DNA of 64,000 nucleotides from Bog-375 sp049698695. Lineage in GTDB: Bacteria; Acidobacteriota; Terriglobia; Bryobacterales; Bryobacteraceae. A program made the translations under genes and the position numbers. This document shows, one piece after another, positions 53,896-62,300 of the stretch. The stretch lies in NCBI GenBank assembly GCA_049698695.1, contig JBAVYH010000072.1, positions 27,076-91,075 on the forward strand, in the 5' to 3' direction. The notes beneath the pieces were generated by a model that saw only the letters and a list, made by a program, of their open reading frames with translations, had not been told where the DNA came from and did not search any database. Within the stretch, counting starts at the first letter, position 1. Each line of letters starts with the position of its first letter.

Positions 53896-54674
53896 TGGCG
53901 CAGCACGTCGACATCCTCGACCAACCGGATCGCCTGGCCCCCTGGTTCCTCGGCTCGCTCGGGTTTCATGTTGGGCTGGTCGTGGCGCTGCTGTCCTACG
54001 GCGTTTTGTTCCGTCAGCGGGTCGAGCAGTGGGGCAGCCCGACGGGAGGACGCGTTGGGGCCGTGGCGGTGAACCCGGTAGCGCGCATTCCTTTGCCGGC
54101 ACGCGAGGCGGCCGAGAATCCCGTCGCCAACCAGACCGAATCGCAGGTCCCCACGCCGCCCAAACCCAAACCGCAGCCGAGGGCGCGCGTTGAGGAACCG
54201 GAGCCGGACGCCATCCCGCTGAAGGGCCGCAACCTGCAGAAGCACCTTGCCGAAAGCGCCGCGCCGAACAAGTTTCGCGAACAGCAGCGGGACCGGCCCA
54301 ACCAGATTTATAGCGAAGCCGGCCAGCGGTTGAGCTCGCCCATGTATGGCCTGCAGGGCGGGGGCGGCGTTGGGGTGGGAGACAATTCGCCGTTTGGGAT
54401 GCAGTTCGGCTGGTATGCCAAGTTGATTGTGGACCAGGTGGGCCGCGCCTGGCGCACCAGCGATCTGCGGAACGTCACTCAGACGGCGGCGGTAACCTTC
54501 GTCCTGAACCGCGACGGGTCGGTGAGCCACGTCCGTATCACCGAGCCCAGCGGCAATGCGACGCTCGATTTTTCGGCGCAGCGTGCGATTTGGGACGCCT
54601 CGCCTTTTCCGCCATTGCCGCCGCAGTACCCGCGACGCGATGCGGAAGTGGAACTGCGGTTCAGCTTAAAGTGA
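53892..54674 (+). CDS. tolA: TolA/TonB-like energy transducer
   Basis: The 260-residue protein has one membrane helix (about residues 18-40, WFLGSLGFHVGLVVALLSYG), a Pro-rich linker (TPPKPKPQPR near 88) and a TonB/TolA C-terminal domain (about 170-260: VTFVLNRDGSVSHVRITEPSGNATLDFSAQRAI, PLPPQYPR). It spans the periplasm to TolB-Pal. The start is GTG 53892 (GTGA overlap) or ATG 53895. The linker is short compared with the long helical TolA of Enterobacteria. Confidence 0.88.
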   Translation: MMAQHVDILDQPDRLAPWFLGSLGFHVGLVVALLSYGVLFRQRVEQWGSPTGGRVGAVAVNPVARIPLPAREAAENPVANQTESQVPTPPKPKPQPRARVEEPEPDAIPLKGRNLQKHLAESAAPNKFREQQRDRPNQIYSEAGQRLSSPMYGLQGGGGVGVGDNSPFGMQFGWYAKLIVDQVGRAWRTSDLRNVTQTAAVTFVLNRDGSVSHVRITEPSGNATLDFSAQRAIWDASPFPPLPPQYPRRDAEVELRFSLK

Positions 54675-54682
54675 GGAAAGCG

Positions 54683-56086
54683 ATGAACAGGCTGGTTTGG
54701 ATCGCGGCGGCTGCGGCCGCGGCATTGATGATGGTGGACGCCCAGCAGGGGCCGGTCTTCACCGGGAACGTCAACAAAGCCGCCCAGCTCCCCGTGATTG
54801 CGGTCCCGGATTTTCGCGGCACAGGCGCGGCGGAAAGTTACATGGGGGTATTCAACCAGACTCTGTGGAGCGACCTGGAGGGCTCCGGTGTGCTCAAATT
54901 GGCGCCGAAGACTCTGTATCCCAAGGGTAATCCGCAGCAGCCGTCGGATTTTCGCCAGCCCCCGCCGGTCACCGTTGCGCCCCGCTCGCGGCACGGCGAA
55001 ATGGTTGCCGCTCCCAGTGGCGGCGGGTTCTGGATGAGCGACTGGTCCAGTCCCCCGGCCAGCGCCAATTACCTGGCCTTCGGTTACACCGCCGAGGAGA
55101 ACGGCGTGCTGGTGTTGTTCGGCAATCTCTTCGATTTGACCCGCGGTACGCCCGCCAACGCGCAGATGATCGGCAACCGCTATCTGGCCTCAACCGACGA
55201 CGAGAAGGGTGCGCGGCAGATTGCGCACGAGTTCGCCGCCGATATCATCGGGATGTTCGGCGGCAAGAGTCTGGTGGGCACCCATATCTATTACGTCCAT
55301 CAGACCAGCTTCCGCAGCCCCAAGGAAATCTGGGTGATGGATCCGGACGGCCAGAACCAGCATGCCATCACCCATTTCAACGCGCTGTCCATTGAGCCTT
55401 CGGTTTCGCCGGACGGCTCCAAGATCGCATTCACTAGCTACGCCAGGGGGACACCTGCTATATTTGTGTTTTCAGTGAATCCGGTTCGGGATTTGCGGTT
55501 TTATAATCAGGTTGCCTCGATGAACGGGCAACCGTCGTTCACTCCCGATGGAAAGCAGATTGTCTACTCTTCCTCGGCGGGGCGCTGTTGCCGGATCTTC
55601 ATTGCGGGTTTGGATGGCAGAGGCTTTCGGCCGATCACGTCGGGCGGCTCTATCGATACCGAGCCCAAGGTGAACCCAAAGACAGGCGGCACAATCGTGT
55701 TTTCCTCCGGCCGCTCCGGTCCGGAGCAGATTTACATGATGGATATGGACGGCGCTGATATCGAGCGGCTGACCGACGGCACGGGCGAGGCGTCGAACCC
55801 GTGCTGGCATCCGAGCGGCCAACTCATCGCTTACGCCTGGACCCGCGGGTACGCCCAGGGCAAATTCAATATCTTCACCATGGATGTGGCCTCGCGCCAG
55901 TACGTGCAGTTGACGCACGATGAGGGCCGCAACGAAAACCCCAGTTGGGCGCCGGATGGTGCGCACTTGGCCTTCATGTCGAACCGCACCGGGCGCTCGC
56001 AAATTTGGAGCATGCTGGCGGATGGTACCGCCCAGCAGCAGCTAACCCGCGATGGGCTTAATTACAGTCCCGCGTGGGGAAAGTAG
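54683..56086 (+). CDS. tolB: TolB periplasmic beta-propeller
   Basis: The product has 467 residues from ATG 54683, chosen from the AGGA site and the signal peptide (residues 1-21, ending VDAQ). The N-terminal alpha/beta domain includes IAVPDFRGTG and FNQTLWSDLEGSGVL. The propeller has PD40 strands (SVSPDGSKIAFTSY, SFTPDGKQIVYSS, SWAPDGAHLAFMSN, and a last YSPAWGK). It mediates the Pal-TolA contact at the outer membrane. Operon position confirms the call. Confidence 0.94.
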   Translation: MNRLVWIAAAAAAALMMVDAQQGPVFTGNVNKAAQLPVIAVPDFRGTGAAESYMGVFNQTLWSDLEGSGVLKLAPKTLYPKGNPQQPSDFRQPPPVTVAPRSRHGEMVAAPSGGGFWMSDWSSPPASANYLAFGYTAEENGVLVLFGNLFDLTRGTPANAQMIGNRYLASTDDEKGARQIAHEFAADIIGMFGGKSLVGTHIYYVHQTSFRSPKEIWVMDPDGQNQHAITHFNALSIEPSVSPDGSKIAFTSYARGTPAIFVFSVNPVRDLRFYNQVASMNGQPSFTPDGKQIVYSSSAGRCCRIFIAGLDGRGFRPITSGGSIDTEPKVNPKTGGTIVFSSGRSGPEQIYMMDMDGADIERLTDGTGEASNPCWHPSGQLIAYAWTRGYAQGKFNIFTMDVASRQYVQLTHDEGRNENPSWAPDGAHLAFMSNRTGRSQIWSMLADGTAQQQLTRDGLNYSPAWGK

Positions 56087-56107
56087 ATGAAATCAGGAGG
56101 CAAGTTG

Positions 56108-56893
56108 ATGTTCACCAAACGACAGATCACTCTCATCTCTCTGGCGGTTTGCCTGGCGGCCTTTGCGGCCGGTTGTAAGAAGAAGGCTCCGGCGCCGCCG
56201 CCACCACCGCCGCCACCCGCGCCTGTGGCTCCCAAGCCGCCCGCCGCTCCGGTGGTGACGAAGTTCGATGCGGAACCGAGTTCCATCATCCGCGGCGAGT
56301 CGTCCGTGCTCAGTTGGGAGGTCACCGGCGAGACCACCACCGTCTCGATCAATGAGGGCATCGGCACGGTGCAGAGCACTGGCAGCCAACGCGTGTCGCC
56401 GAGCGATTCCACCACCTACACGCTGACCGCCACCGGGCCGGGCGGCACCAGCACGGCCAGCACCACCGTGAATGTGTCGGCTCCGCCGCCTCCGCCGCCT
56501 CCGCCGCCTCCGCCGCCTCCGCCGGCGAAGACGCTGTCGGATTGGATCTCGGGACTGCAGGATGCCTACTTCGACTACGACAAGAGCGACATCCGCGCCG
56601 ATGCGCAGACCGCGCTGACGCAGGATGCAGCCACGTTGAAGACCATCTTCGCGGACTTCCCCGATGCCACTGTGACCATCGAAGGGAATTGCGATGAACG
56701 CGGCTCAGCCGAGTATAACCTCGGGCTGGGCGACCGGCGCGCCACCGCCGCCAAGGACTTCCTGGTGCAACTGGGAGTGCCCGCAGAGAAGCTGAAGACT
56801 ATCAGCTACGGCAAGGAAAAACCGGTTTGCACCGAGCAGACCGAGGACTGCTGGCAGAAGAACCGGCACGATCACTTCTCGACCGGCCAGTAG
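56108..56893 (+). CDS. pal: Pal/OmpA-family lipoprotein with Pro-rich linkers and an insert
   Basis: The product has 261 residues from ATG 56108, six bases after AGGAGG (56096-56101). Lipobox LAAFAAGC gives Cys near residue 22. A Pro-rich stretch follows. Residues about 50-125 form a beta-sandwich-like insert (SSIIRGESSVLSWEVTGETTT, TTYTLTATGPGG), absent from ordinary Pal. A second Pro run follows, and the OmpA domain covers about 150-261 (YFDYDKSDIR, IEGNCDERGSAEYNLGLGDRRA). It anchors the outer membrane to peptidoglycan. The insert resembles a PKD/Ig-type domain. Confidence 0.92.
   Translation: MFTKRQITLISLAVCLAAFAAGCKKKAPAPPPPPPPPAPVAPKPPAAPVVTKFDAEPSSIIRGESSVLSWEVTGETTTVSINEGIGTVQSTGSQRVSPSDSTTYTLTATGPGGTSTASTTVNVSAPPPPPPPPPPPPPPAKTLSDWISGLQDAYFDYDKSDIRADAQTALTQDAATLKTIFADFPDATVTIEGNCDERGSAEYNLGLGDRRATAAKDFLVQLGVPAEKLKTISYGKEKPVCTEQTEDCWQKNRHDHFSTGQ
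56482..56523 (+). repeat. 9-bp tandem repeat encoding polyproline in pal
   Basis: Four to five copies of tccgccgcc encode an uninterrupted Pro run in Pal. Copy number could vary by slippage without changing frame. Confidence 0.7.
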
Positions 56894-56917
56894 GCTCCGC
56901 CGTGGTACGGCAACACC

Positions 56918-56947
56918 GGAAGGGGGCTGGCGTGCACGCCCCCTTCC
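56918..56947 (+). other. Intra-operon hairpin between pal and cpoB
   Basis: ggaaggggg (56918-56926) pairs with cccccttcc (56939-56947), with cgtgcacg in the loop. No T-run follows, and the cpoB ribosome site begins nine bases on. It is probably an mRNA stability or attenuation element rather than a terminator. Confidence 0.5.
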
Positions 56948-56967
56948 CTTCTCCTAAGAGGAGTTTT

Positions 56968-57876
56968 ATGTTTCGACGTCTCTGTGTTTTGATATTGGCG
57001 GCCGCGCCGGTAGTGGCGTATGCCGCGGCCAGCAAGGAAATGCAGGAGTTGCAACGCGATGTCGCGCTGTTGCAGGAGCAGGTCCGGCAGCTCCAGCAGT
57101 CGCAGGACAAGCAACTCGCCGCCATCACGGTGTTGGTGCAGCAGGCGGTCGATGCCGCCAATCGTGCCAACACCGCGGTTGCCGTCATCCAGAGCAGCTT
57201 CCAGCAGAATATTTCCCAGCAGGAAAGCAAAGTAGTGGCGCCGGTGGTCGGGCTTTCCAGCCGCATGGATACCATGTCGAATAATTTCCTCACCCTGCAG
57301 CAGTCCGTCGCCGACCTCACCAGCCTGGTGGAAAAACTGCAAGCGCAAATGACCGACCTGAATAACGCGGTCAAGGTGATGCAGGCTCCGGCGCCCGCGC
57401 CGCCGTCCACTGCCGGCGGGCCGCCGGCTGCCGCCGGGAATCCCTGTCCCAGCTCCGCCACGGACCTGTACGCCAACGCCCGGCGCGACCTGGAGGGCGG
57501 CAAGCTCGACGTCTCCTTGCAGGAATTCGGCGATTACCTGCGCTGTTTCGGCTCGACCGATCTCGCCCCGAACGCGCAGTACTTCATCGGCACCATTCAT
57601 TATGCGGAAGGCGACTATCCCACGGCGTCCCAGGACTTCGACAACGTGTTGGAGAAGTACTCGGATAACAACAAGACTCCGGCTGCCCTGTTTTACAAGG
57701 GCGAGACCCTGGTGAAAATGGACCGCCGGACCGACGCGCAGAAGGAATACAAGGAGCTGATCCAGCGTTTTCCCAAGGACAACCTCGCCGCCCGGGCCTG
57801 CTCCAGGCTGACGGACCTCGGTTACCGCTGCCCGGCGCCGGCCCCCAGGAAACACACCACCGCTCCGAAGCATTAA
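56968..57876 (+). CDS. cpoB: CpoB/YbgF-like coiled-coil TPR protein
   Basis: The product has 302 residues from ATG 56968 (AAGAGGAG just upstream). A signal peptide (1-20) is followed by a coiled coil rich in Gln and Leu (about 22-135: MQELQRDVALLQEQVRQLQQSQ), a Pro/Ala linker and TPR repeats (about 165-280: DLYANARRDLEGGKLDVSLQEF, IGTIHYAEGDYPTASQDF, YKELIQRFPKDNLAARA). CpoB coordinates Tol with peptidoglycan synthesis in E. coli. It ends the Tol-Pal operon. Confidence 0.92.
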   Translation: MFRRLCVLILAAAPVVAYAAASKEMQELQRDVALLQEQVRQLQQSQDKQLAAITVLVQQAVDAANRANTAVAVIQSSFQQNISQQESKVVAPVVGLSSRMDTMSNNFLTLQQSVADLTSLVEKLQAQMTDLNNAVKVMQAPAPAPPSTAGGPPAAAGNPCPSSATDLYANARRDLEGGKLDVSLQEFGDYLRCFGSTDLAPNAQYFIGTIHYAEGDYPTASQDFDNVLEKYSDNNKTPAALFYKGETLVKMDRRTDAQKEYKELIQRFPKDNLAARACSRLTDLGYRCPAPAPRKHTTAPKH

Positions 57877-58029
57877 GCGCCACGGTTCCCGGCCGAGCCG
57901 CGCAAGCCGCGAAGCGGGCCCGGACCCTGCGGCGCATTCCGTCGGGATATTCCCGGAACTTCGCCGCGAGCTGCCGCGTATCTGAACCCAGATACGGCTA
58001 GACTGTATTTATACGGAAGGACTGACTGG

Positions 58030-58500
58030 ATGATACTCACGAAGAAGCGATTGTTGTTTGCCGCCGGTCTGCTCGGCGTGACATGCATGGTGGCCACGGC
58101 GCAGCAACCAAAGCCTGAAGAAAAACCGGCCGCCGGCCGTACCTTGAAGGCCAAGATCAGTTACAGCGGGGCCGGAGCGGTGGACGAGAAGCACAAGATT
58201 TTTCTATTTGTGTTCGACAGCCCGGATTTCATGCAAGGCGGATCCATGCCGATTGGTTCCGGTTCGACATCCGCAAAGGACGGAACGGTGACGGTTTCGG
58301 ATCTCTCTGTTTCGCCGATTTACGTGGCTGTTGCCTACGACCCAAAGGGCGAGTATGACGGGCAATCCGGACCGCCGCCTTCCGGCTCCTCGATGGGCCT
58401 GTACGCCAAGACTCCCGGAACGCCCGAGCCGGTGAAGATCGAACCCGGGCAGACGGCGGAAATCACGGTGGCGTTTGACGATTCCGCCAAAATGCCGTAG
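58030..58500 (+). CDS. Small secreted protein of unknown function
   Basis: The 156-residue protein has a signal peptide (residues 1-24, ending ATAQ). The mature part is a beta-rich domain (TLKAKISYSGAGAVDEKHKIFLFVFDSP, VTVSDLSVSPIYVAVAYDPKGEYDG, PVKIEPGQTAEITVAFDDS). This has the look of a transthyretin/carboxypeptidase-regulatory-like fold. No function can be given. GGAAGGA lies ten bases before the ATG. Confidence 0.72.
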   Translation: MILTKKRLLFAAGLLGVTCMVATAQQPKPEEKPAAGRTLKAKISYSGAGAVDEKHKIFLFVFDSPDFMQGGSMPIGSGSTSAKDGTVTVSDLSVSPIYVAVAYDPKGEYDGQSGPPPSGSSMGLYAKTPGTPEPVKIEPGQTAEITVAFDDSAKMP

Positions 58501-58580
58501 CCGGCGCCGCTGATCGGACAGGCCGCGGCGAGCCTCCGGGCGCGCCTCGAGGGTGACTGTGCGCAGCGAGTGACGGCTCA

Positions 58581-59732
58581 ATGATACTGGCGCTACTGGG
58601 AGCGGCAACGCTGGCCGTGTGGGTTTACCTGCTCGCCTTTCGCGGCGGCTTCTGGCGCATGGAGTCCGCGCCGGCGATGGGCGCACCGGCGGTGCCGCTG
58701 CCCTCCGTGGTGGCGGTGATTCCGGCACGCAACGAAGGCGCAGTGGTGGGCCAGGCGATTCGGTCGCTTGCCCGGCAGGATTATCGCGGCCAGTTTCACA
58801 TCGTTCTGGTGGACGACGGAAGCTCCGACGGCACCGCCGGCGCGGCGCGGCAGGCGGCGGGAGCCGAATTGCTGAGCGTGGTTCGCGCAGCGCCGCTACC
58901 CGAGGGATGGACCGGCAAGCTCTGGGCCGTGAGCCAGGGCGTTGCCGAAGCCGAGCGGCGCACGCCGCAATTCCTGCTGCTGACCGACGCCGACATCGCC
59001 CATCCGCCCTCCAACCTGTCCAACCTGGTGGCGCGCGCCGAGCGCGATGGCTACGACCTGGTGTCGTACATGGCGCGGCTGAGCTGCCGCACCACGGCCG
59101 AGCGGGTACTGATGCCGGCCTTCGTCTTTTTCTTTTTTCTGCTTTATCCGCCGGCCTGGATTCGCGATCCGCGGCGGGCCACGGCGGGGGCGGCGGGCGG
59201 ATGCATGCTGGTGCGGCGCGAGGCGCTCGCCCGCGTTGGCGGCATCGGCGCCATTCGCGGAGCCTGGATCGATGACTGCGCCCTGGCGCGCACCATCAAA
59301 CGGGGCGGCGGAAAGGTCTGGCTGGGAATCGGCGAGCAAACGCTCAGCCTCCGCGGCTATGCGGGTTTTCGCCAAGCCGGCGGGATGATTTCGCGCAGCG
59401 CCTTCACCCAGCTTCGCCATTCGGCGTGGCTGCTGGCAGCGGCCGTGGCCGGGCTGCTGATCACCTACGCGGCGCCGCCTACGCTGGCTCTTGCTGCCAG
59501 CGGCAACGCGCGCTGGCTGGGAGCGGCGGCGTGGCTCATCATGACATTTTGCTACTGGCCGGCCGTGCGTCTTTACGGGCGTCCCGTGTACGAAGCGCTG
59601 TGGCTTCCCCTGGTGGCGCTATTCTATCTGGCTGCCACCATCCACTCGGCGTGGAAATGGTGGCGCGGCGAAGGCGGACGGTGGAAGGGACGCTCCCAGC
59701 CCGTCACTCATTCTCGGGGCGCGGCAGACTGA
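58581..59732 (+). CDS. hpnB: Hopanoid-associated glycosyltransferase HpnB
   Basis: The 383-residue membrane glycosyltransferase has an N-terminal helix then GGFWR, and the GT2 domain VAVIPARNEGAVVGQAI, LVDDGSSDGTA, PLPEGWTGKLWAVSQG, LLTDADIAHPP and GGCMLVRREAL. Three C-terminal helices follow about residues 280-360. The GGFWR start and the PEGWTGKLWA motif fit HpnB. It may act on hopanoid or another lipid, but no other hopanoid genes are in the window. Its end overlaps the convergent pseudokinase gene by 29 bases. Confidence 0.85.
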   Translation: MILALLGAATLAVWVYLLAFRGGFWRMESAPAMGAPAVPLPSVVAVIPARNEGAVVGQAIRSLARQDYRGQFHIVLVDDGSSDGTAGAARQAAGAELLSVVRAAPLPEGWTGKLWAVSQGVAEAERRTPQFLLLTDADIAHPPSNLSNLVARAERDGYDLVSYMARLSCRTTAERVLMPAFVFFFFLLYPPAWIRDPRRATAGAAGGCMLVRREALARVGGIGAIRGAWIDDCALARTIKRGGGKVWLGIGEQTLSLRGYAGFRQAGGMISRSAFTQLRHSAWLLAAAVAGLLITYAAPPTLALAASGNARWLGAAAWLIMTFCYWPAVRLYGRPVYEALWLPLVALFYLAATIHSAWKWWRGEGGRWKGRSQPVTHSRGAAD

Positions 59733-60471
59733 TGCCGAACACGCTGACGAACCGCTGGCAGCAACGGTAGCAGCGATAGGTCTTCAACTCCGCAACCGCC
59801 AGCAGTTTCTCCAGAATCGTGAGCCGCTGTGCCGGGAAGACGTCCGACGATCCACAGGACGGGCAGCCGAAATCGCGGACGCCGGATTCTTCGGGCTTGG
59901 CCGGGGCGGAGGCGGCCGGTTGTTCCACCGGGCGGTCTTCGGCAACCGGCCTGGCCACTTCGCCTGCGCCGAAGCTGCTGGTCATGATGTGAAGCAGCCG
60001 CAGCTCGGTGGACACGTGCCGCAAATCGGCTTCGCCGGGCGCGCACCGGCAACGCTCGGCCAGGCGCAGAGCCGCGGATTTGACCGTTGCCGGCGAGATT
60101 CCCAGATCGTCATCGGCACTGGCTGGCGGCGAGCAGCTTCCGGGATCGGGGCAGGTCAGCATCTCCTGGAGCAGCGATCCAAAATCGCGCAGGTCCGACG
60201 ATAGAGTGGCGGCGCCAGCTGTGCGGTTCGACCGCGGCAGCGCGGGGCCGTGCGGGCCGACCGTGATCGAGGCCGGAGCCAGGGCGCCATAGGGGCGCCC
60301 ACTACGGTGAAATGTCGCTGCGCCGGATGCGATCTCCTTGGCGTAAGCCACAGCCAGCGGTAGAGGCAGCGGACCCGCCGCCAGCACATCCGCCAGCGAT
60401 CGCGTTCCGGCCGGCGGCGCGCCGCCAGACTGCGCTCGCGCCACTAAACCGGTTTCGCTCGTCGCCGGCAC
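59704..60471 (-). CDS. Pseudokinase-like protein with C-terminal zinc ribbon
   Basis: The product has 255 residues. Residues about 25-150 resemble a fragment of a Ser/Thr kinase lobe: LPLPLAVAYAKEIASGAATFHRSGRPYGALAPASITV aligns with the segment before and at the catalytic loop, where HxDxKPxN would be, but Asp and Lys are both Ala. Phosphotransfer is therefore unlikely. A linker leads to a zinc ribbon (CPSCGSSDVFP, YRCYRCCQRF, about 204-245). The two parts suggest a regulatory or scaffolding role. The next gene upstream is one base away. Confidence 0.65.
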   Translation of the reverse strand: MPATSETGLVARAQSGGAPPAGTRSLADVLAAGPLPLPLAVAYAKEIASGAATFHRSGRPYGALAPASITVGPHGPALPRSNRTAGAATLSSDLRDFGSLLQEMLTCPDPGSCSPPASADDDLGISPATVKSAALRLAERCRCAPGEADLRHVSTELRLLHIMTSSFGAGEVARPVAEDRPVEQPAASAPAKPEESGVRDFGCPSCGSSDVFPAQRLTILEKLLAVAELKTYRCYRCCQRFVSVFGISLPRPENE

Positions 60472-60472
60472 G

Positions 60473-60808
60473 TCAGTTCACGCCTACCGTACCGTTTGCG
60501 GCCCGCTCGCTTACCCTAGACTGGAGCGATTCGAGCGCCTCCACCACACGCTCCACCAGATTGTCGGTCTGGGCGGCTGCAGCGCTGGAAGATTCAATCG
60601 CCGCGGTAAGCTCCTTCAGTTGGTTTTCCATCCGCCGACTATCCGCATCCGCCCGATTCCGCCATACCGACGCCTGCTCGCCAAGGGCAGTCTGTTCCAG
60701 ACGGCCGAGCCGGTCCGCGATGGCGCCCAGGCTTTCCTCAATTTGCGCGAAGCGCGTGGCAAGCAACTCGAGATCCGGACCTGGGCGTGATGCGATTTGG
60801 TTGCTCAA
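60473..60808 (-). CDS. Coiled-coil hypothetical protein
   Basis: The 111-residue protein is nearly all heptad-patterned helix (LLATRFAQIEESLGAIADRLGRLEQ, ENQLKELTAAIESSSAAAAQTDNLVERVVEALESLQSRV). The start is TTG 60808, supported by AGGAGG about eight bases upstream. It lies one base before the pseudokinase gene and is probably its co-transcribed partner. No family recognised. Confidence 0.7.
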   Translation of the reverse strand: MSNQIASRPGPDLELLATRFAQIEESLGAIADRLGRLEQTALGEQASVWRNRADADSRRMENQLKELTAAIESSSAAAAQTDNLVERVVEALESLQSRVSERAANGTVGVN

Positions 60809-61125
60809 GAATTAATCCTCCTGCCCGGCGCGGGGCCGGCGACAAATTTTAGCGCGATATAAAGCACGATCCCGTGCGGCGGAAACGCCGGCGGCAATTC
60901 TACACCCCAATCCACAAGCGGGCCTATGAGAGACAATGTACCGGGGACGTTCATCCGTGCGCTATCAATAATCGTAGAGGCGTGCGGGCCCGCCCAACAA
61001 GCTGCGCTAGGATAACAACGGTCCAGCGCCGTACTCCCATTACTCCTAAAGGAGTTAGAGCGCGCACGCTAACCGAAGAGGATGGTGCTGGATAATGGGC
61101 GCAAGGGCGTGTACAATAAGCGTTT
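60809..61125. other. Intergenic region before tRNA-Pro
   Basis: No gene is present. An actcc/ggagt hairpin lies at 61039-61052. A -10-like TACAAT is at 61112-61117, nine bases before the tRNA, with no convincing -35. Confidence 0.5.
61112..61117 (+). promoter_or_regulatory. Candidate -10 box of tRNA-Pro
   Basis: TACAAT, five of six to consensus, eight bases before the tRNA 5' end at 61126. Confidence 0.4.
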
Positions 61126-61203
61126 CGGGCCGTGGCGCAGCCTGGCTAGCGCGCTTGCTTGGGGTGCAAGAGGTCCCGAGTTCAAATCTCGGCGGCCCGA
61201 CCA
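61126..61203 (+). tRNA. tRNA-Pro (GGG anticodon), CCA encoded
   Basis: The sequence folds as a full cloverleaf. The acceptor arm is cgggccg with cggcccg, then A and an encoded CCA (61201-61203). The anticodon stem is cttgc (61154-61158) with gcaag (61166-61170) and the loop ttggggt puts GGG at 61161-61163. The T-arm contains ttcaaat. It decodes CCC and CCU proline codons. tRNA 3' ends are common integration sites, and a broken recombinase lies just downstream. Confidence 0.95.
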
Positions 61204-61238
61204 TGTTTTCAATAGCTTACGCAAGTTTGACCCCAGTT

Positions 61239-61635
61239 TCATCCCGCAATATCCCGCACAAGTTTGAGGGAAGCCACACCCGGACCATTCTTCTCCTGCT
61301 TTCCGAAGAGCCGTTCCTGCACACGTTCGACAGCCTGCTCGCGACGCGTCAAAGCAACCACCGTGTAGAGACTGGTCATGGTGGAACGCTTATGACCTGC
61401 CTGCTCCATCGCCTCGAACCGGCGTCGCGCCCTCCTCCTGAATCAGGGTGATGTTCTGCCTGCGGAAGGAGTGCCAGCCGAATCCCTCGAAATAAAATCC
61501 GAGACGTTCGGCCGCCGGCCGGATGATGTCGCGCAGAATCTCGCGATCATCAAACGGCTTGCCATCTTTGTGGAACACATGCTCGTGCCCGGAGAACTTC
61601 TGGAATGCCGTTCGGCTCTCCTCGGGAACGAGCGT
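61239..61635 (-). pseudogene. Truncated, frameshifted tyrosine recombinase (integrase)
   Basis: Read on the minus strand from 61635, just after an in-frame TGA, one frame gives VPEESRTAFQKFSG, VFHKDGKPFDDREILRDI and GWHSFRRQNITLIQEEGATP, the HxxR box of tyrosine recombinases. Near 61418-61421 an extra base shifts the frame, after which the second frame continues FEAMEQAGHKRSTMTSLYTV with the H and catalytic Y positions, and ends VRDIAG before a stop at 61239. The N-terminal half and first Arg are missing. It is an integrase remnant beside tRNA-Pro. Confidence 0.75.
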
Positions 61636-61880
61636 TCAGCTTCGCCGGAATCCTCAAGACACCTTTCGGAACGTAAGATTGATGCGGGTGAATGATCCCG
61701 AACACCATCGGAGCGTAGTGACGCTGGCTTCTCGGTTGTGCTGGAAAGTGTTCGGCTTCGCCAAGTGAAATCTGTCCGGAAGCGCGCAGCGCCCTGAATC
61801 GCAACCCGTCAAAAACGCATCGGACTGTGCTCTCGCGCACGCCGCCTGAAACCGTTGTCTGGGTTTTTGCATTATATTCC
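61636..61880. other. Gap between integrase remnant and ArsR operon
   Basis: No gene can be supported. A long minus-strand frame through 61550-61963 has no recognisable features and overlaps the ArsR gene; it is treated as chance. Confidence 0.4.
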
Positions 61881-61910
61881 TTGACACGTATATGCTCTGT
61901 GAGGTATATC
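61881..61910 (+). promoter_or_regulatory. Promoter of the ArsR-VOC-SRPBCC operon
   Basis: A perfect -35 TTGACA (61881-61886) and -10 TATATC (61905-61910) are 18 bases apart. The first GTG start is at 61917, so the transcript may be leaderless. Imperfect repeats of gtatat at the -10 and in the spacer may bind the ArsR protein. Confidence 0.65.
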
Positions 61911-61916
61911 AAAAGA

Positions 61917-62300
61917 GTGGAATCCGTGTTCGAAGTCATTGCGGAGCCGAACCGCCGCGCCATATTGAGCCTGCTGGTCTCGTCACAACAGTCGGTTGGA
62001 GAGATCGAGCGTCAGCTTCGTATGCCGCAGCCGACCGTCTCAAAGCACCTGCGAGTGCTGCGCGAGGCCGGTTTCGTGGAATCCACGGTGGACGCGCAGC
62101 GGCGTCTCTACCGGCTGAAACCGGAACCACTTCAGGAGGTCGAGGCCTGGCTGGCTCCGTTCCGCCGGTTCTGGTCCGCTCACGTGGATGCTCTCGAACG
62201 CCACCTCGACCGCATGGATCAATCCACACCAACGAAAAGGAAGACAAGGAGCAGACGGCGCGGCCCAAACCGCGAACGTGACAAAGGAGAAACGAAATGA
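61917..62300 (+). CDS. ArsR-type winged-helix regulator
   Basis: The product has about 127 residues from GTG 61917 (or 61926). A winged helix covers about 4-85: FEVIAEPNRRAILSLLVSSQQSVGEIERQLRMPQPTVSKHLRVLREAGFV. There are no metal-binding Cys in helix 3. This fits the ArsR group that sits with SRPBCC (AHSA1) and VOC genes. The tail is basic (STPTKRKTRSRRRGPNRERDK), and its segment 62163-62251 is duplicated at 62720-62808. The stop overlaps the VOC start (ATGA). Confidence 0.88.
   Translation: MESVFEVIAEPNRRAILSLLVSSQQSVGEIERQLRMPQPTVSKHLRVLREAGFVESTVDAQRRLYRLKPEPLQEVEAWLAPFRRFWSAHVDALERHLDRMDQSTPTKRKTRSRRRGPNRERDKGETK
62163..62251 (+). repeat. Direct repeat flanking the VOC gene, copy 1 (ArsR tail)
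   Basis: This 89-base segment codes the last part of the ArsR protein (RRFWSAHVDALERHLDRM onward) and matches 62720-62808 with six mismatches. It ends in AAGGAG. Confidence 0.85.

Noticed and set aside
56490..56525. Possible CRISPR or microsatellite array
   Set aside because: The short 9-bp units have no spacers and code for polyproline in Pal; only a simple in-frame tandem repeat.
61550..61963. 137-residue minus-strand frame overlapping the ArsR start
   Set aside because: It overlaps the integrase remnant in another frame and the promoter and start of arsR, without any recognisable feature.
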